NCBI RefSeq assembly: GCF_050624435.1
Contig: NC_134536.1
Span: forward strand, 6,204,758-6,268,757
From: Tenrec ecaudatus
Lineage: Eukaryota; Chordata; Mammalia; Afrosoricida; Tenrecidae
DNA: 64,000 nt
Reading direction: 5' to 3'
The translations under genes were made by a program, and so were the position numbers. The notes below the pieces were generated by a model, which was not told the origin of the DNA, did no database searches, and was given only the letters and a program-made list of their open reading frames with translations. Every line of letters starts with the position of its first letter. Positions within the stretch are counted from its first letter, which is position 1. This document shows, in pieces, positions 34,086-45,580 of the stretch.

Positions 34086-34476
34086 TAGCCAGCCCAAGGA
34101 GGTGCAATGTAGCCCTTATGGACATGGTTAAAGTGTGCTCTTGATGGGATTGGGAGCAGTGACATTGGTACATGATTTTGATTCATACTTCCTAGCTTGG
34201 GGGGCCTCCAACCAATTGTGTATGCTTTTCTATGTAGAATAGTATATCTATCCTAGTGATGGCCCCTGTCCTGCTTTTGTCATCCTGCCTGAACCAGTCA
34301 TGCTTTGTGACAGTTTCCCATGTGCATGCCATTTCCTGTTTATGTGACTCCATTTCTGTAAATCCCCAGAAGCCATTAACTACTCATGCTGACACTCTCC
34401 TCATTTAGAGGACTTCTCTTTGCCTTCTTTAGTTTTTGTCCTCTTTCAGACTTAATAAATATGCATCTCTGAATTA

Positions 34477-34963
34477 TGTGGTAGCTTACATAAATTTGTG
34501 TCAACCTGACATGTAGGGGTGGAGTCTAGCCTGTCAATCAGATCACAACCTGATAGTGCCTCCTTGTGGGCAAGATTTTCTCATATGGAGGGTCCTGAGA
34601 CCCTCCCGCTCTCTCTCTCTCAGCCTTCAACCTTTTGCTGGTGAGCCATGCTGAGAACTGTGTGTGCCTTGTGATGTGCCCATCCCATTAAATCACAAGA
34701 TTTTTCTCCCACCAGCCTGGGATCTTCCTGAATTTTGCATCCTTGCATGTGTCTGCATGAGTCTGCAGAGGGATGTATGGACTAGGATTGGATTTATGGT
34801 CTAGTATGAGGTTGGATTTATGGTCTAGTATCCAGCATATGGACTTCAGTTGGACTGGACTGGAATGTTTTCATGATTTATGACTACTTCTTGATGTAAA
34901 GCTCTTTTTTACACCACATGAGTGTCTCTGGATTTGTCTCTCTAATCAGCCCTGACTAACACA
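34477..34963 (+). mobile_element. Solo LTR, ERVL-MaLR (MLT1-like) type
   Basis: 487 bp from 'tgtggtagcttacataaatt' to 'cagccctgactaacaca', with the perfect 5-bp target duplication aatta at 34472-34476 and 34964-34968. Contains three 'ttggatttatggtctag'-type repeats near 34790-34835. No internal viral sequence remains. Confidence 0.9.
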
Positions 34964-35328
34964 AATTATATCTGAAATCTGGGGATCTCTTTTCTTCCTT
35001 ACAACAGATTATATCCAAGAGTGTTTCAGGCAAGGTTTCCGTTAGTTTATGCACATTTTATTCCAAAGAAAACATGCTTCAACAGGTCTTGGTAGTCACT
35101 GGATGGCTGCAGGTAAATTCTCAGGGTGATACACATGTCTTAGTCTTGTTAGGGTTTCTTCAATAAAAAAAGAGATCCAGTCAAAATGATGGCTTCCAAC
35201 AGGAAGCTGCTTGGAATATATATTTAAATTGAAGCACAAAGTTCCACTCAGAAGATTATGATGATTGGTTTGGGAGGGTTGCAAAGCAGTACTCTCGAAG
35301 GACTTTCTCAAAAGACACAGAATAATCC
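34964..35328. other. Unassigned sequence
   Basis: No repeat or gene recognised between the LTR and the old L1-like copy. Confidence 0.35.
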
Positions 35329-36905
35329 TAGTTTTACTGAGGGCTCTTATGTCTCTCATCACAATCTATACATTCATCCAGTGTGTCAAGCACATTTGCA
35401 CATATGCCACCATCATCATTTTCAAAGCATTCTCTTCCCACTTGAGCCCCTGATATCAGCTCCCCATTTCTTCACCCTCCCTCCCCCTCTCCCTCATGAA
35501 CCCTTGATAAGTTATAGATTATTTTTTCATATCTTACATCATCTTCTGTTACCCCTCACCCACCTTTCTGTTATTTGTCCCCTTGGGAGAGAGGGTTCTA
35601 GGTTGATCCTTGTGATTGATTCCCCCTTTCTCCCCCTACCCTCCCCTAATCCTCCTGGTATCTCTACTTTACTTGTTAGCTCTGAGGGGTTTATCTATCC
35701 CAGATTCCCCATCTTGTGGGTTCTTATCTGTAGCAGTGTGCATGCTGTGGTTTAATCCGATTTGTAGGGTAGAATTGAGGTCATAATAGTGGGGTGAAGG
35801 AAGCACCAAAGAACTAGGGGAAAGTTGTGTGTTTCATCGGTGCACCCTGACTCATCTCTTCCCTGTGACCCCTCTGTGAGGGGATGTCCAATTGTCTACA
35901 GATGGGCATTAGGTTGCTACTCCATGCCCCCCCCATTCACATTGGGTATGATTTTATTCTGCATCTTAGAAGCCTGATGCCTGATCCTCATGATCATACA
36001 GGTTGATGTGCTTCTTCCATGTGGACTTTGTTGCTTCTGATCTAGATGGTCACTTGTTTGTCTGCAAGCTTTTTAAGACCCTGTATCTTTTGATAGCTGG
36101 GCACTATCACCTTTCTTCACCACATTTGCTGTGCACCCATTTTATCTTCAGTGATTGTTTTGGGAAGGTGAACATCATAGAATGCTGGATTGTTAGAACA
36201 AAGTGTTCTTGTGTTAAGGGAGTACTTGAGTCGAGGCCCAATGTCCATCTGCAACCTTAATTCTTAACATATAGATATGAGTACATAGTTCTATTCACCT
36301 CTCATTATATATATTTACATATGCACATGCCTATATTTAGGTGTCTATAAATGTCCTATGCCTCTTGGTTCTTTCCTCTATTTCCTTTTTACTTCCCTCT
36401 TGTCCCTTCGGGTTTAGTAAATCCTCGCTGCTATATTGCCCTTGATTGAGCCCCACTAGGCATCCTATGACCTTCATTCCATTGTTTTTAGTTCACTTGT
36501 TGCTTCCTTGTCTCTGGGTTGGATCCCGCCCCCCACCCATTTCCTTTATCACACTTCCCCTTCTTCCGTATACCCCCAGAACCATTGGTTCCATTATTTT
36601 CATCTCCAAATTATTTTTCCCGCCTGTCTTATCTAGATAGGCATGTAGATACATTAATAAGTGCAAAAACCAGGCAAAGCCAAATAAAACAACAAAGGAA
36701 GTCAAAACCAACACAACAATCACCACACAACAACAGCAGAAAGCAAGAACAAGATAACAACAAAAAGAAAACCACTGACAAAAATGGAAACGCCTATAAA
36801 CTGTTCAAGGTCTGTTTGTTGGCCTTTATGAGTGTTTTCCAGTCGAGTCTGATGGGGTGCCACACTCTGTCTCCCAAGTCTAGTTTTGGTATTCCTGGGG
36901 TTTTC
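35329..36905 (-). mobile_element. Old L1-like 3' end, interrupted
   Basis: Diverged but long copy, from 'gttttactgagggctcttat' through 'cccttgataagttatagatt', 'tttttaagaccctgtatctt' and 'atatatttacatatgcacat' to 'tatgagtgttttccagtcga'. Interrupted at 36905 by a younger member of the same family and probably continues from 37551 to about 37600. Confidence 0.75.
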
Positions 36906-37550
36906 TTTTTTCTTTTTTTAAACAATTTATTAGGGGCTCATACAACTCTTATCACAGTCCATACATATACATACATCAATTGTATAAAGCACATCCATAC
37001 ATTCCCTGCCCCAATCATTCTCAAAGCATTTGCTCTTCACTTAAGCCCTTTGCATCAGGTCCTCTTTTTTTCCCCCTCCCTCCCCGCTTCCCCCTCCCTC
37101 ATGTGCCCTTGGTAATTTATACATCGTTATTTTGTCATATCTTGCCCTATCCGGAGTCTCCCTTCCCCCCTTCTCTGCTGTCCCTCTCCCAGGGAAGAGG
37201 TCACATGTGGATCCTTGTAATCAGTTCCCCCTTTCCAACCCACTCACCCTCCACTCTCCCAGCATCGCCCCTCACACCCTTGGTCCTGAAGGTATCATCC
37301 ACCCTGGATTCCCTGTGCCTCCAGCCCTCATATGTACCAGTGTGCAACCTCTGCCCTATCCAGCCCTGCAAGGTAGGATTCGGATCATGGTAGTTGGGGG
37401 GAGGAAGCATCCAGGATCTGGGGGAAAGCTGTGTTCTTCATCGGTACTACCTCGTACCCTAATTAACCCATCTCCTCTCCTAAACCCCTCTATGAGGGGA
37501 TCTCCATTGGCCGACACTTGGGCCTTGGGTCTCCACTCTGCAATTCCCCC
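36906..37550 (-). mobile_element. Younger L1-like 3' end with 14-bp target duplication
   Basis: Perfect direct repeat ttcctggggttttc at 36892-36905 and 37551-37564. Begins with the T-rich (poly(A)) end and 'aacaatttattaggggctca'. Belongs to the subfamily with 'acatccatacattccctgcc', also seen at 4936-5119. Inserted into the older relative. Confidence 0.9.
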
Positions 37551-37599
37551 TTCCTGGGGTTTTCATCACTCTGCTCCCCCTTCTTCTCTGCTGCATGCC

Positions 37600-38775
37600 C
37601 TCATTCAGAACCTGGACATGGACCAAACATAGTGGTTCAAATAGAACAAGGGAATATCTCATGGTTCACAGTCAGGAAAGCTATGCATCAAGGGTGTAGC
37701 CTCATACCATACTCAGCCAATCTTCATGCTGAGCAAATAATTCTGGAAGCTGGTCTATAAGAATAATAATATGACATAATGCATGGAGGAAGGCTTAGTA
37801 ACAATCTTCTAAAAGTTCGTGACAAAGTGGGTTTCACATTAGGTGAGTAACCTCAATTTGAGAAGTACAAAACTATGAGCAACTCTCCAGGAGAAAGATG
37901 AGGCTTTCTACTCTGGTAGATGGTTACAGTCTCAGAAACACCCTGGCAGTTTTACTCTGTCCTTTAGTGTGCTAGGGCCCAGCATTGACTCAATGTCAAT
38001 GAGTTTGATTTTTATGTACAGATGATATTCCTTGCATGCTGAAATGAGGAGGACTTGAGGCACTTGCTGCTAACGATCAAGGGCTACAGCCTTCGATGTA
38101 GATTGCAGCCCTGTGGAAAGAAAAGCAACATACCTACAATGGCATCAATAGATAACAGCATGAGAAACAGGGAAAATAGTGAAGTTGTTAAGGATTTCAT
38201 CTCGCCTGGATTCATAAAATCACTGTGCATGGAGGCAGCCGTCAAAAGCCAAACAACCGACTGCATTGGGCACATCTGCTGCCCCAAATCTCTTTTAAAA
38301 TGCTGAACTGCAAGGAAGTCACTTTGAAAAGGCCATGAGATTTTTAATCCCCGCATAGGCATGTAAAATGAGACACCACGTAAGGAAGGCCTAGGAGAAA
38401 TGGGTGCGTTTGCACCACCGTGTCAGTAAAGAGTATGGAACATGGTGTGGGCTGCCAGAAGAACACGCACGTGTATCTTGGAAGAAGTACAGCTCGAAGG
38501 ACACTTGGAAGCAAGGATGATGAGACCTCATTTCAAACACTCTGGACATGTTGTGAGGAGAGACCAGCCCCTGTAAAAGGATACCACTCTTGATAAAGTA
38601 GCAAGTCCGGAAAGCAGAGGAAGATTCTCAAGGAGACGGATTGACACAGCGGTCGCCATCATGGGCTCAACTATAACAGCATTGTGAGGGGGAAACAGGT
38701 CCCGGCAGTCTTTTCTTTCTGTTACACAGTGTCATGATGCATGGGCACTGACTCGATGGCAGCTAACCACAAGAG
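37600..38775 (+). mobile_element. RTE LINE, interrupted by a SINE
   Basis: The frame to 37760 contains AMHQGCSLIPYSANLHAEQI, the diverged RTE reverse-transcriptase 'VRQGC.LSP.LFNLYAE' block. After the SINE at 37808-38022 the copy resumes at 'gtacagatgatattccttgc' (YADD region) and 'gaggacttgaggcacttgct'. It ends with 'tgacacagcggtcgccatca' and 'ggcactgactcgatggcagc'. All frames are broken. Confidence 0.85.
37808..38022 (+). mobile_element. AfroSINE copy inside RTE
   Basis: 'aggagaaagatgaggctttc', 'gatggttacagtctcagaaa' and tail 'cagcattgactcaatgtcaa'. It splits the RTE next to its catalytic motif. Confidence 0.8.
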
Positions 38776-38892
38776 CATGGTAGATCGTATATGGTTCTAT
38801 ATTATATTATAAAATAAACCGTATTAAAAAGCTATTTAAGTAGTTCAGTTTATTTTAATCATCTATATGAGAAATGCCTTTCTTAGGGACTA

Positions 38893-39062
38893 AACCAAGC
38901 CAAACCCTATAAGACAAGGTACAACGGGCTCCTGTGGGTCTCCCACACTGTACCTCCACACACGGTTACAAGGCTGTCTTTCCCCTGTGGAAAGGCCGAT
39001 GGTTTCTAATTCCTGACCTTGCAGTCTGCAACCCAATGCATAATGACTACACTCCCTCACTA
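38893..39062 (-). mobile_element. AfroSINE copy
   Basis: 'gccaaaccctataagacaag', 'acggttacaaggctgtcttt' and 'gcataatgactacactccct'. Strongly diverged. Confidence 0.6.
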
Positions 39063-39263
39063 ACCTCCTTGACTCTTGATTCCATATGCTGATTTTCCTC
39101 CATTTATTTCACAGGCATATGTTGTGTTTCTTAAGTGTCGGCTGGGAATAACGGCAACAACAAGGGCAACAAGTCTGTCTTTCTCACACATAGTTGAACA
39201 ATTAGTTGACACAGTCCAACCAGAGCAAATCAACGTATAACTGGAAGTTGCACCTGCTTCTTC

Positions 39264-39311
39264 ACCCATACGCGCGTGCGCGCACACGCACACACACACA
39301 TACACACACAG
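39264..39311. repeat. Impure (CA/CG)n tract
   Basis: Alternating purine-pyrimidine run beginning 'acgcgcgtgcgcgcacacgc' and passing into CA repeats; the sort of sequence that can adopt Z-DNA. Confidence 0.9.
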
Positions 39312-39319
39312 TGTTGCCT

Positions 39320-40920
39320 AGTGGTAGGATTCACAACATTTAACAACCAGTCTGCTACTCTAATGACTGTTTTAAATGGAAAAAAATAAACAAGATATAA
39401 AGAAAGATAGCTTATTATTTTTTACAGACAGTACTTAAATAAAAACAGAAGAGGCACACAAAACTAGATTATGGGATAACAAGTCATTTTAAAACATGCA
39501 ATAATCCCCGACAACAATAAAGCAGTCGTTTAAGTTATTTTCATTTTGTTTCCCGACTGGGGTCCTCACTCGCTGTGCTGTCCCTTTGATCCAGGCGTCA
39601 TTGCAACGGCGGGTTTTCCTTCCCGTGTTTTCTCTCTCAGAGGAGGGTCCCTGTCCTTAGAGGTTGGCCAGTTAGACAGCAGTTTTCGCGTTGGATATCT
39701 TAGAACCAGGTGACTTCTCGCCTCTGAACATATTATGTCCATCTTTTGAAAAAGCCTTTTCTGTTTCTGCTGAATTTACAGCAATTTTTCTGAGAAATTT
39801 TTAGCTCTTTAAACACGTTTAGGAATTTGAAGGTTTCTGAAGTAATTAGTTCATCAACTCCCTCCCTGCCCTCCCCATCGGACCCTTCTATTTCCAGGTT
39901 CTCATTTTACCCTGGCTTCTTATTGGTTTGCCTGAATGGGGCACCAGTGCACCCATACTACCTCCTGGGGATTTGGAGCTGAAACAAATGACCGGTGTCA
40001 CCCTTTGGTTGTTTGGCAGTTTTTCTCTGTACATTGCGTACTTGTTTATAGAATTAACAAACACAATGGAATGAAAAATTAGTATTTCATTAAAAGGATT
40101 GCATTACACTTTTATAAAAAGATAAGTAAACGTTATAAGCGTAGCTGTGTGTAATTTTTTATGCGTGTGAATGGAACGAGCTTTACTCTGGTGCTTGGAA
40201 TATGCTGTGAGCAGATGTATGTTACCAAAGACTAAGGAACGTGACCTTGTGATTTCCATGGTAGGCAGCTGGCTGTACGAGTGTCATATTAACAACCCGT
40301 TTGCCGAACTCAACACGACACAGCACTAGGTGTCGTTTCTGCAGAAGTGGCGTGAACTGGCTGAAACCCGCACTGCCCCCCGCCCCCGCCCCCAATCCTG
40401 TGGGATCCTGAGCTGAGTATGAACAGCAGTTGCAATGTCCAGGACAAGTGCTGAAGACAACGTTTGGCCTGAGCTTTGAAGTCACCATTGGATTCGGAGT
40501 GGCTTTGTAGAATGTCACTTATTAGATTCTACTTGTTCTTGGTCTCAGTTAAGTCCAATATGAGCGCTGCTCTGTTTCAGTGAAAGGATCCCCCAGAATC
40601 CCTTTTCTCTGTGGTCAGGAATGGCCTGCGCTGCTGCAGGCATTGCCGGTCACCCCTCCACGGTTACCTCTGTGTTTCTGCCTTCCTCTTTGGAGCTCTG
40701 CCTCCTGGTCACAGGCTAACCCTCCTTGGCGGAGGTAGATGGTCACCCCACCACCACCACCACCAGCACTCTGGGGAGAAGAGCTAGCTTTCTCCTCATT
40801 AAGGAAAAATTCCAACTCCATTTCCTTTGAACACATTACATTGAAATTTATTTATTATTTACCAACCTTTTAAAAATTGTGAATTGGGTGAGGTTTTACA
40901 GAGAAGGTGAACAATTTTAC
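39320..40920. other. Unassigned stretch, possible old hAT element at its start
   Basis: 'tagtggtaggattcacaaca' with 'tttaacaaccagtctg' recalls the ends of some hAT transposons, but I find no inverted partner. 39.4-40.2 kb is AT-rich and free of the repeats common elsewhere. A run of GGT/CCA triplets lies near 40750. No gene. Confidence 0.3.
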
Positions 40921-40935
40921 ATTCAACAGTTCCTG

Positions 40936-41060
40936 CTGAAATAATTCACTGCCAGTAAGTCATTTCTGACTCAGTGGGCTTCTGAGACTGGAAGTCTTTA
41001 AGGAGCAGAAACCTTGGTCTTTCTGCCGAGAGGATGTTGACAGTTTCAAACCCTTCAAAG
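40936..41060 (-). mobile_element. AfroSINE copy, part 1
   Basis: 'cattcactgccagtaagtca'-type tail, 'tctgactcagtgggcttctg' and 'cttggtctttctgccgagag'. Continued after the SPIN insertion at 41253-41280. Confidence 0.75.
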
Positions 41061-41252
41061 CAGTGGTTCTCAACCTGTGGGTCGCAACCCCTTTGGGGAG
41101 TCAAATGACCCGTTCATAGGGGTCACCTGATTCATAAAAGTAGCAACATTATAGTTATGGAGTAGCAATGACAATAATGTTATGGTTGGGGTCACCACAA
41201 TGTGAGGAACTGTCTGAAAGGGTCGCGGCCTGAGGAAGGCGGAGCACCGCTG
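41061..41252 (-). mobile_element. SPIN hAT miniature inside a SINE
   Basis: 192 bp, opposite orientation to the 26.7-kb copy: 'cagtggttctcaacctgtgg' to 'gaaggcggagcaccgctg'. The 8-bp target duplication is cttcaaag / tttcaaag (41053-41060 and 41253-41260; 7 of 8). Confidence 0.95.
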
Positions 41253-41280
41253 TTTCAAAGCATCACCTACCAGGGCCTGA
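41253..41280 (-). mobile_element. AfroSINE copy, part 2
   Basis: 'catcacctaccagggcctga' is the SINE head rejoining after SPIN; it runs on into RTE sequence. Confidence 0.6.
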
Positions 41281-41765
41281 GCCCACTTTTGCAGCCACTG
41301 TATAATCCATCTTGCTGAGAGCCTTCTACTTCAGCAGGCAGGATGTCTATCTCTCCAGGAACGGGTCTCTCCTAACCACATGCCCAAAGTGTGTGAAACA
41401 AAATTTTACCATCCTCCCCTCCTACGGAGCATTCTGACCATTTTGACAGTTCATGGCACTTTCAATATTCTTCTCCGGTAACCTAATCTGCTGCATCGCT
41501 TCTTCTTTAGTCCTCCTCAATCAATTAGTGGCAAGCATTCATGTGCACATTGAAACTAGCATGGCTTGGGTCAGGCCAACCTTAGTCCTCAAAGTAATAT
41601 CCTTGCTTTTTAACACTTTAAAGACGTTTTTTGTAGCTGATTTACCTAATCCAATCCAGTTTTTAAACCTCTTGAATACTGTTTCCATGAGCCTTGTTTG
41701 TGGATCCAAGCAAGACAGATTCTTTGACAACTTCAGTCTTCTCCATTTATCATGCTGAACTCCAT
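41281..41765 (-). mobile_element. RTE LINE (antisense)
   Basis: 'ttttgcagccactgtataat', 'tttttaacactttaaagacg', 'atggcttgggtcaggccaac', 'gtggatccaagcaagacaga' and 'tctccatttatcatgctgaa'. A minus-strand frame here (41539-41862) keeps traces of the protein only. Confidence 0.8.
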
Positions 41766-42744
41766 ACCAAAATAAAAAAAGGAAATTATTCTTTGTTACT
41801 TCTATTGTTTCCCTCAGTTTGGGGTAATAAATATCTATCCATTTCATGTAGGAAGAGGTCATTCTGCTCCAGATTCTCTAATTCTCCAGTATCTGATCAA
41901 CTATTGTTTTATTTCTCAGATGTGAGATTTTTTCTTTTTTTAAAAGAAGTACAGCCCATTTAGATTACAGGCAAAATTGCTTTGGCCTCTTTTATCAGCC
42001 TTTGTTTGCCCATCTTGCCCTTCAAGCAACCAACAGGGTTGCTACTAGTCAGGCAGTAGCTAGCCTTGTGGCAAACGAGTTTCGTATCCACTTAGGAGAT
42101 GCACCTTTATCATTGTAAGGTATAGATGTATAAGGTGATTGAATTATCATACTTCCCGAGCGAGCACCCCTGATGAAAATGTAAGGCTTTCTTTTCGTGT
42201 AAAAGCAGCTCTGTGCAATAGTGGGCTCTGATCTCTAGTTTTTCACAGTACTAGGGGAGGCTCGTTATTGTAATTAGTTGCCTGGCAAATGAGCTGACAG
42301 CCAGTCTTTCTTTCTGGCACTTCTTGCCTTCTGCCTCCATCAAAAAACGTCTTCCAATCAATTCTCCATGATGCTGTCAACCTTTCTTTCCCCCATGGCT
42401 TTGATCTCAGAGCATCTTTCGCTCTAAAGAGAAGCAGCTTTAAATCCTTCCTCTTGACTTCAAAGCCTTTGACTAGACTGTCCAAGACTTCAACTTTCTC
42501 CTGCCGTCATCTCTTCCTCCTCTGACATTCTAGTTAAGCAAATTGCCTGCCCTTGAAGTGTCTGAGCCAATTCACTCTGCTTTCTTTTCTAAAATGTGTG
42601 ACTTCATCTCTGACTCTGAAACGTCTTATGCATTCACCTGTGGATTCTTGTATAGTTCTCTCCTTCTTGGGGTGGGGGTCGGGGGGAAGAGCAATAGATA
42701 TAGATATCAAGCAGAGCAAGAAAAACAATGTTATCTGGCTACTG
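41766..42744. other. Unassigned intergenic sequence
   Basis: No repeat or gene recognised. Frames on both strands near 42.24-42.82 kb lack domains. Confidence 0.4.
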
Positions 42745-42985
42745 ACTTCCTGGGTGGTGCCTGTGGTTTATGAGTGGTGGCTAACTGAAAGGTTGACTGA
42801 CTGCTCACCTAAATACTAACTTAAAGTTTGGTGGACCCAACCCACCAAGCACCACTGCAAGAGAAAGACCTAGCTAATTATTTTCAGTATGATTGCAATC
42901 AAGAAAACTCTAAAACACAATTCTACTCAGCATTCCTGGGACTGCCTTGAGTTTGGATTTACCTGAAGGCAACAGATTTGTGATG
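42745..42985 (+). mobile_element. AfroSINE second subtype, near full length
   Basis: 'cctgggtggtgcctgtggtt', 'ggctaactgaaaggttgact', 'cacaattctactcagcattc' and tail 'ctgccttgagtttggattta'. Confidence 0.65.
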
Positions 42986-43072
42986 TTCTTTTGTTGTTAA
43001 ACAGATTTTCAGATTTGGCATTCAATTCAAATTTTATAATCGCTTTGTGATCACCACTCCAGTCTTACCTTG

Positions 43073-43178
43073 ATTGCTACTTCCATGAGCATTGATTGTA
43101 ATTGAAGTAGGACAAAGACAATGACCTCATTTTCATGGAAACAGCAGTCAAGAGATAAAAAGACACTTGTTGCTTTAT
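43073..43178. mobile_element. RTE fragment with internal inversion; left copy of a long direct repeat
   Basis: 43073-43115 is antisense RTE ('cttgattgctacttccatga') and from about 43130 the sequence is sense RTE from the same part of the element ('catggaaacagcagtcaaga'), a head-to-head joint such as 5' inversion creates. The stretch 43097-43166 is repeated at 45209-45278. Confidence 0.7.
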
Positions 43179-43179
43179 T

Positions 43180-45208
43180 TATTATTTTAAAAATATTTTA
43201 TTAGGGGCTCATACAACTCTTATCACAATCCATACAAACATCAATTGTGTAAAGCACATCTATACATTCATTGCCCTCATCATTTTCAAAGCATTTGCTC
43301 TCCACTTAAGCCCTTTGCATCAGGTCCTCTTTTTCCCCCCTCCCTCCCTATTCCCCCCTCCCTCATGAGCCCTTGATAATTTATAAATTATTATTTTGTC
43401 ATATCTTGCCCTGTATGACATCTCCCTTCACCCCCTTTTCTGTTGTCCGTCCCCCAGGGAGGAGGTCACATGTAGATCTTTGTAATCGGTTCCCTCTTTC
43501 CAACCCACTCTCCCTCTACCCTCCCAGTATCACCACTCACATCCCTGGTCCTGAAGGTATCATCTGTCCTGGATTCCCTGTGCCTCCAGCTCCTATCTGC
43601 ACCAGTATACATCCTCTCCTTTATGCAGACTGGCAAGGTAGAATTTGGATCATGATAGTGGTGGGGGTGGGGGGTGGGGGGAGGAAGCATTTAGGAACTA
43701 GAGAAAAGTTGTATTCTTCATCAGTGCGGTGCTGCATTGTACCCTTACTGACTTATCTCCTCCCCTAGACCCCTCTGCAAGGGGATCTCCAGTGGCCGAC
43801 AAATGGGCTTTGGGTCTCAACTCTGCACTTCTCCCTCATTCACTATGGTAAGATTTTTTTGTTCTGTGATGTCGTATACCTGATCCCTTTGACACCTCGT
43901 AATTGCACGGACTGGTGTGCTTCTTCCATGTGGGCTTTGTTGCTTCTGAACTAGATGACCGCTTGTTTACCTTCAAGCCTTTAAGACCCCAGACGCTATC
44001 TCTTTTGATAGCCAGGCACCATCAGCTTTCTTTGCCACATTTGCTTATTCACCCGCTTTGTCTTTAGCGGTTGTGTCGGGAGGGTGAGCATCATAGAATG
44101 CCAATTTAATAGAAGAAAGTATTCTTGCATTGAGGGAGTACTTTAGTAGAGGCCCAATGTCCTTCCACCTCCTTAATACTAAACCTGTAAATATAGGCAC
44201 ATAGATCTATTTCCCCATCCTCATATATATATTTGCATATGTACATGTCTTTGTCTAGACCTCTGTAAATGCCCTTTTCCTACCAGCTCTTTCCTCTATT
44301 TCCCTTGACTTCCCTCCTGTCCCACTATCATGCTCCATCCCCACCTGGGATTCAGCAATACCTCTTCGTTACATTACCCTTGATCATGCCCTACCAGACC
44401 TGCCATACCCACCTCACCACCAATTTGGATCACTTGTTGTTCCCTTGTCCCTGAGTTTGTTAACACCACTTCCTTAACCCCACCTCCCCCTATCCCATTT
44501 CCCCCCGGAACTGTCGGTCCTATTGTTTTTCCTCCAGCTTGTTCATCTATTCTATCTTATTTAGACAGACCTGAGGAGATAATAACATGCACAAAAACAA
44601 GACAGAGCAAAACCAAACGACAATATACAACAAACCACTGACAATGAACAAAACAAAACACAAGAAAGAAAATCTTATGGTTAGTTCAAGGATCGTTTGT
44701 TGGCATTTAGGAGTGTTTTCCAGTCCAGTCTGTTGGGGCACCATGCCCTGGCCCCAAAGTACACCTTCAGCATTCCCAGGGGACCTTGCTGCTCCATTTC
44801 TCTCTGTTCCACTGCACTCCCTCAGTGCTTTGCCTCCGTTTGGCAGGATCAGATCAGGCGCAATTCCCACACTGTGTCTCAGGTGCTGTCTCCCGCAGGG
44901 CCATGGGTCAGTGAGGGATGTCATGTCTCACAGTGGGGCCCGCCATGTGGTCCTCTCTGTGGACTGGCTGCTCTAATTGGGGTCATCCTCCTCAGGGCCT
45001 GGTGGGCCAGGATGTGCTCCACTCTCTCCTACTCCCCCTTCATCTGCTCGCGTGTGCTCTGATCAGATATGTCCCTCTCCAGGAGCTGCAGATTCAGTGC
45101 TGTCCTTTGAAATAAATTCTTCTGGGGGAGGGGCAGGCATTCCCTTAGTATTTGGTACTGGGGCCAGCCTCCCAGACCTCTCCACTGGTTCCCTACTCCA
45201 TGCCGGAA
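43180..45208 (-). mobile_element. L1-like 3' end, longest copy (about 2 kb)
   Basis: From 'atattttattaggggctcat' to 'tccctactccatgccgga'. Contains every block of the family in order: the pyrimidine-rich start, 'ttaagaccccagacgctatc', the AT-rich middle, an A-rich 'aacaaaacaaaacacaagaa' block, and the GC-rich end with 'tctggggg'-type runs. No L1 ORF2 homology in it, so it appears to be an unusually long 3' UTR. Flanked by about 70-bp direct repeats. Confidence 0.8.
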
Positions 45209-45290
45209 TGTAATTGAAGTAGGACAAAGACAATGACCTCATTTTCATGGAAACAGCCATCAAGAGATGAAAGGACACGATGCTTTAGGT
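45209..45290 (+). mobile_element. RTE, right copy of the long direct repeat
   Basis: Repeats 43097-43166 with about 4 differences in 70 bp, then continues the RTE ('gatgctttaggt') up to the SPIN insertion. Confidence 0.8.
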
Positions 45291-45466
45291 AAATGATTCT
45301 CAACCTCAAAGGGGTCAAAGAACCCTTTCACAGGGGGTGCACAATTCATAACAGTAGCAAAATTAGTTATGAAGTAGCAACGAAAATAATTTTATGGTTG
45401 AGTGGTCACTACAACATGAGGAACTGTATTAAAGGGTCTCAGCATTAGGAAGGCTGAGGACCACTG
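45291..45466 (-). mobile_element. SPIN hAT miniature inside RTE
   Basis: 'tgattctcaacctcaaaggg' to 'aaggctgaggaccactg'. Possible 8-bp target duplication ctttaggt / catgaggt (6 of 8). Confidence 0.9.
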
Positions 45467-45580
45467 CATGAGGTAAATGGGCTGCACACGGCCTCTTTAG
45501 AGTTTTGAAAGACAAGTTACTTTGAAGACTCAGGTGAGTCAGACCCAAACCATACTATTTTCAATGACTTTATATGTATG
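45467..45580 (+). mobile_element. RTE, middle part
   Basis: 'aggtaaatgggctgcacacg', 'cctctttagagttttgaaag' and 'gtcagacccaaaccatacta' continue the RTE order between SPIN and the LTR. Confidence 0.8.

Noticed and set aside
35258..35755. 165-codon plus-strand open frame
   Set aside because: Lies antisense over an L1-like 3' UTR; the same pseudo-protein (LxPPSLYxPSIxTHT...) recurs at 10.8, 43.4 and 47.8 kb because the repeat recurs, not because a gene does.
36519..37115. 198-codon plus-strand open frame, the longest in the window
   Set aside because: It spans the junction of two L1-like 3' UTR copies, is built of proline/serine from C/T-rich DNA and lysine/glutamine from an A-rich block, and has no domain.
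37132..37632. 166-codon plus-strand open frame
   Set aside because: Chance frame across an L1-like insertion and its target duplication.
40287..40310. Second hAT end matching 39320
   Set aside because: 'ttaacaacc' is in the same, not inverted, orientation and the match is too short.
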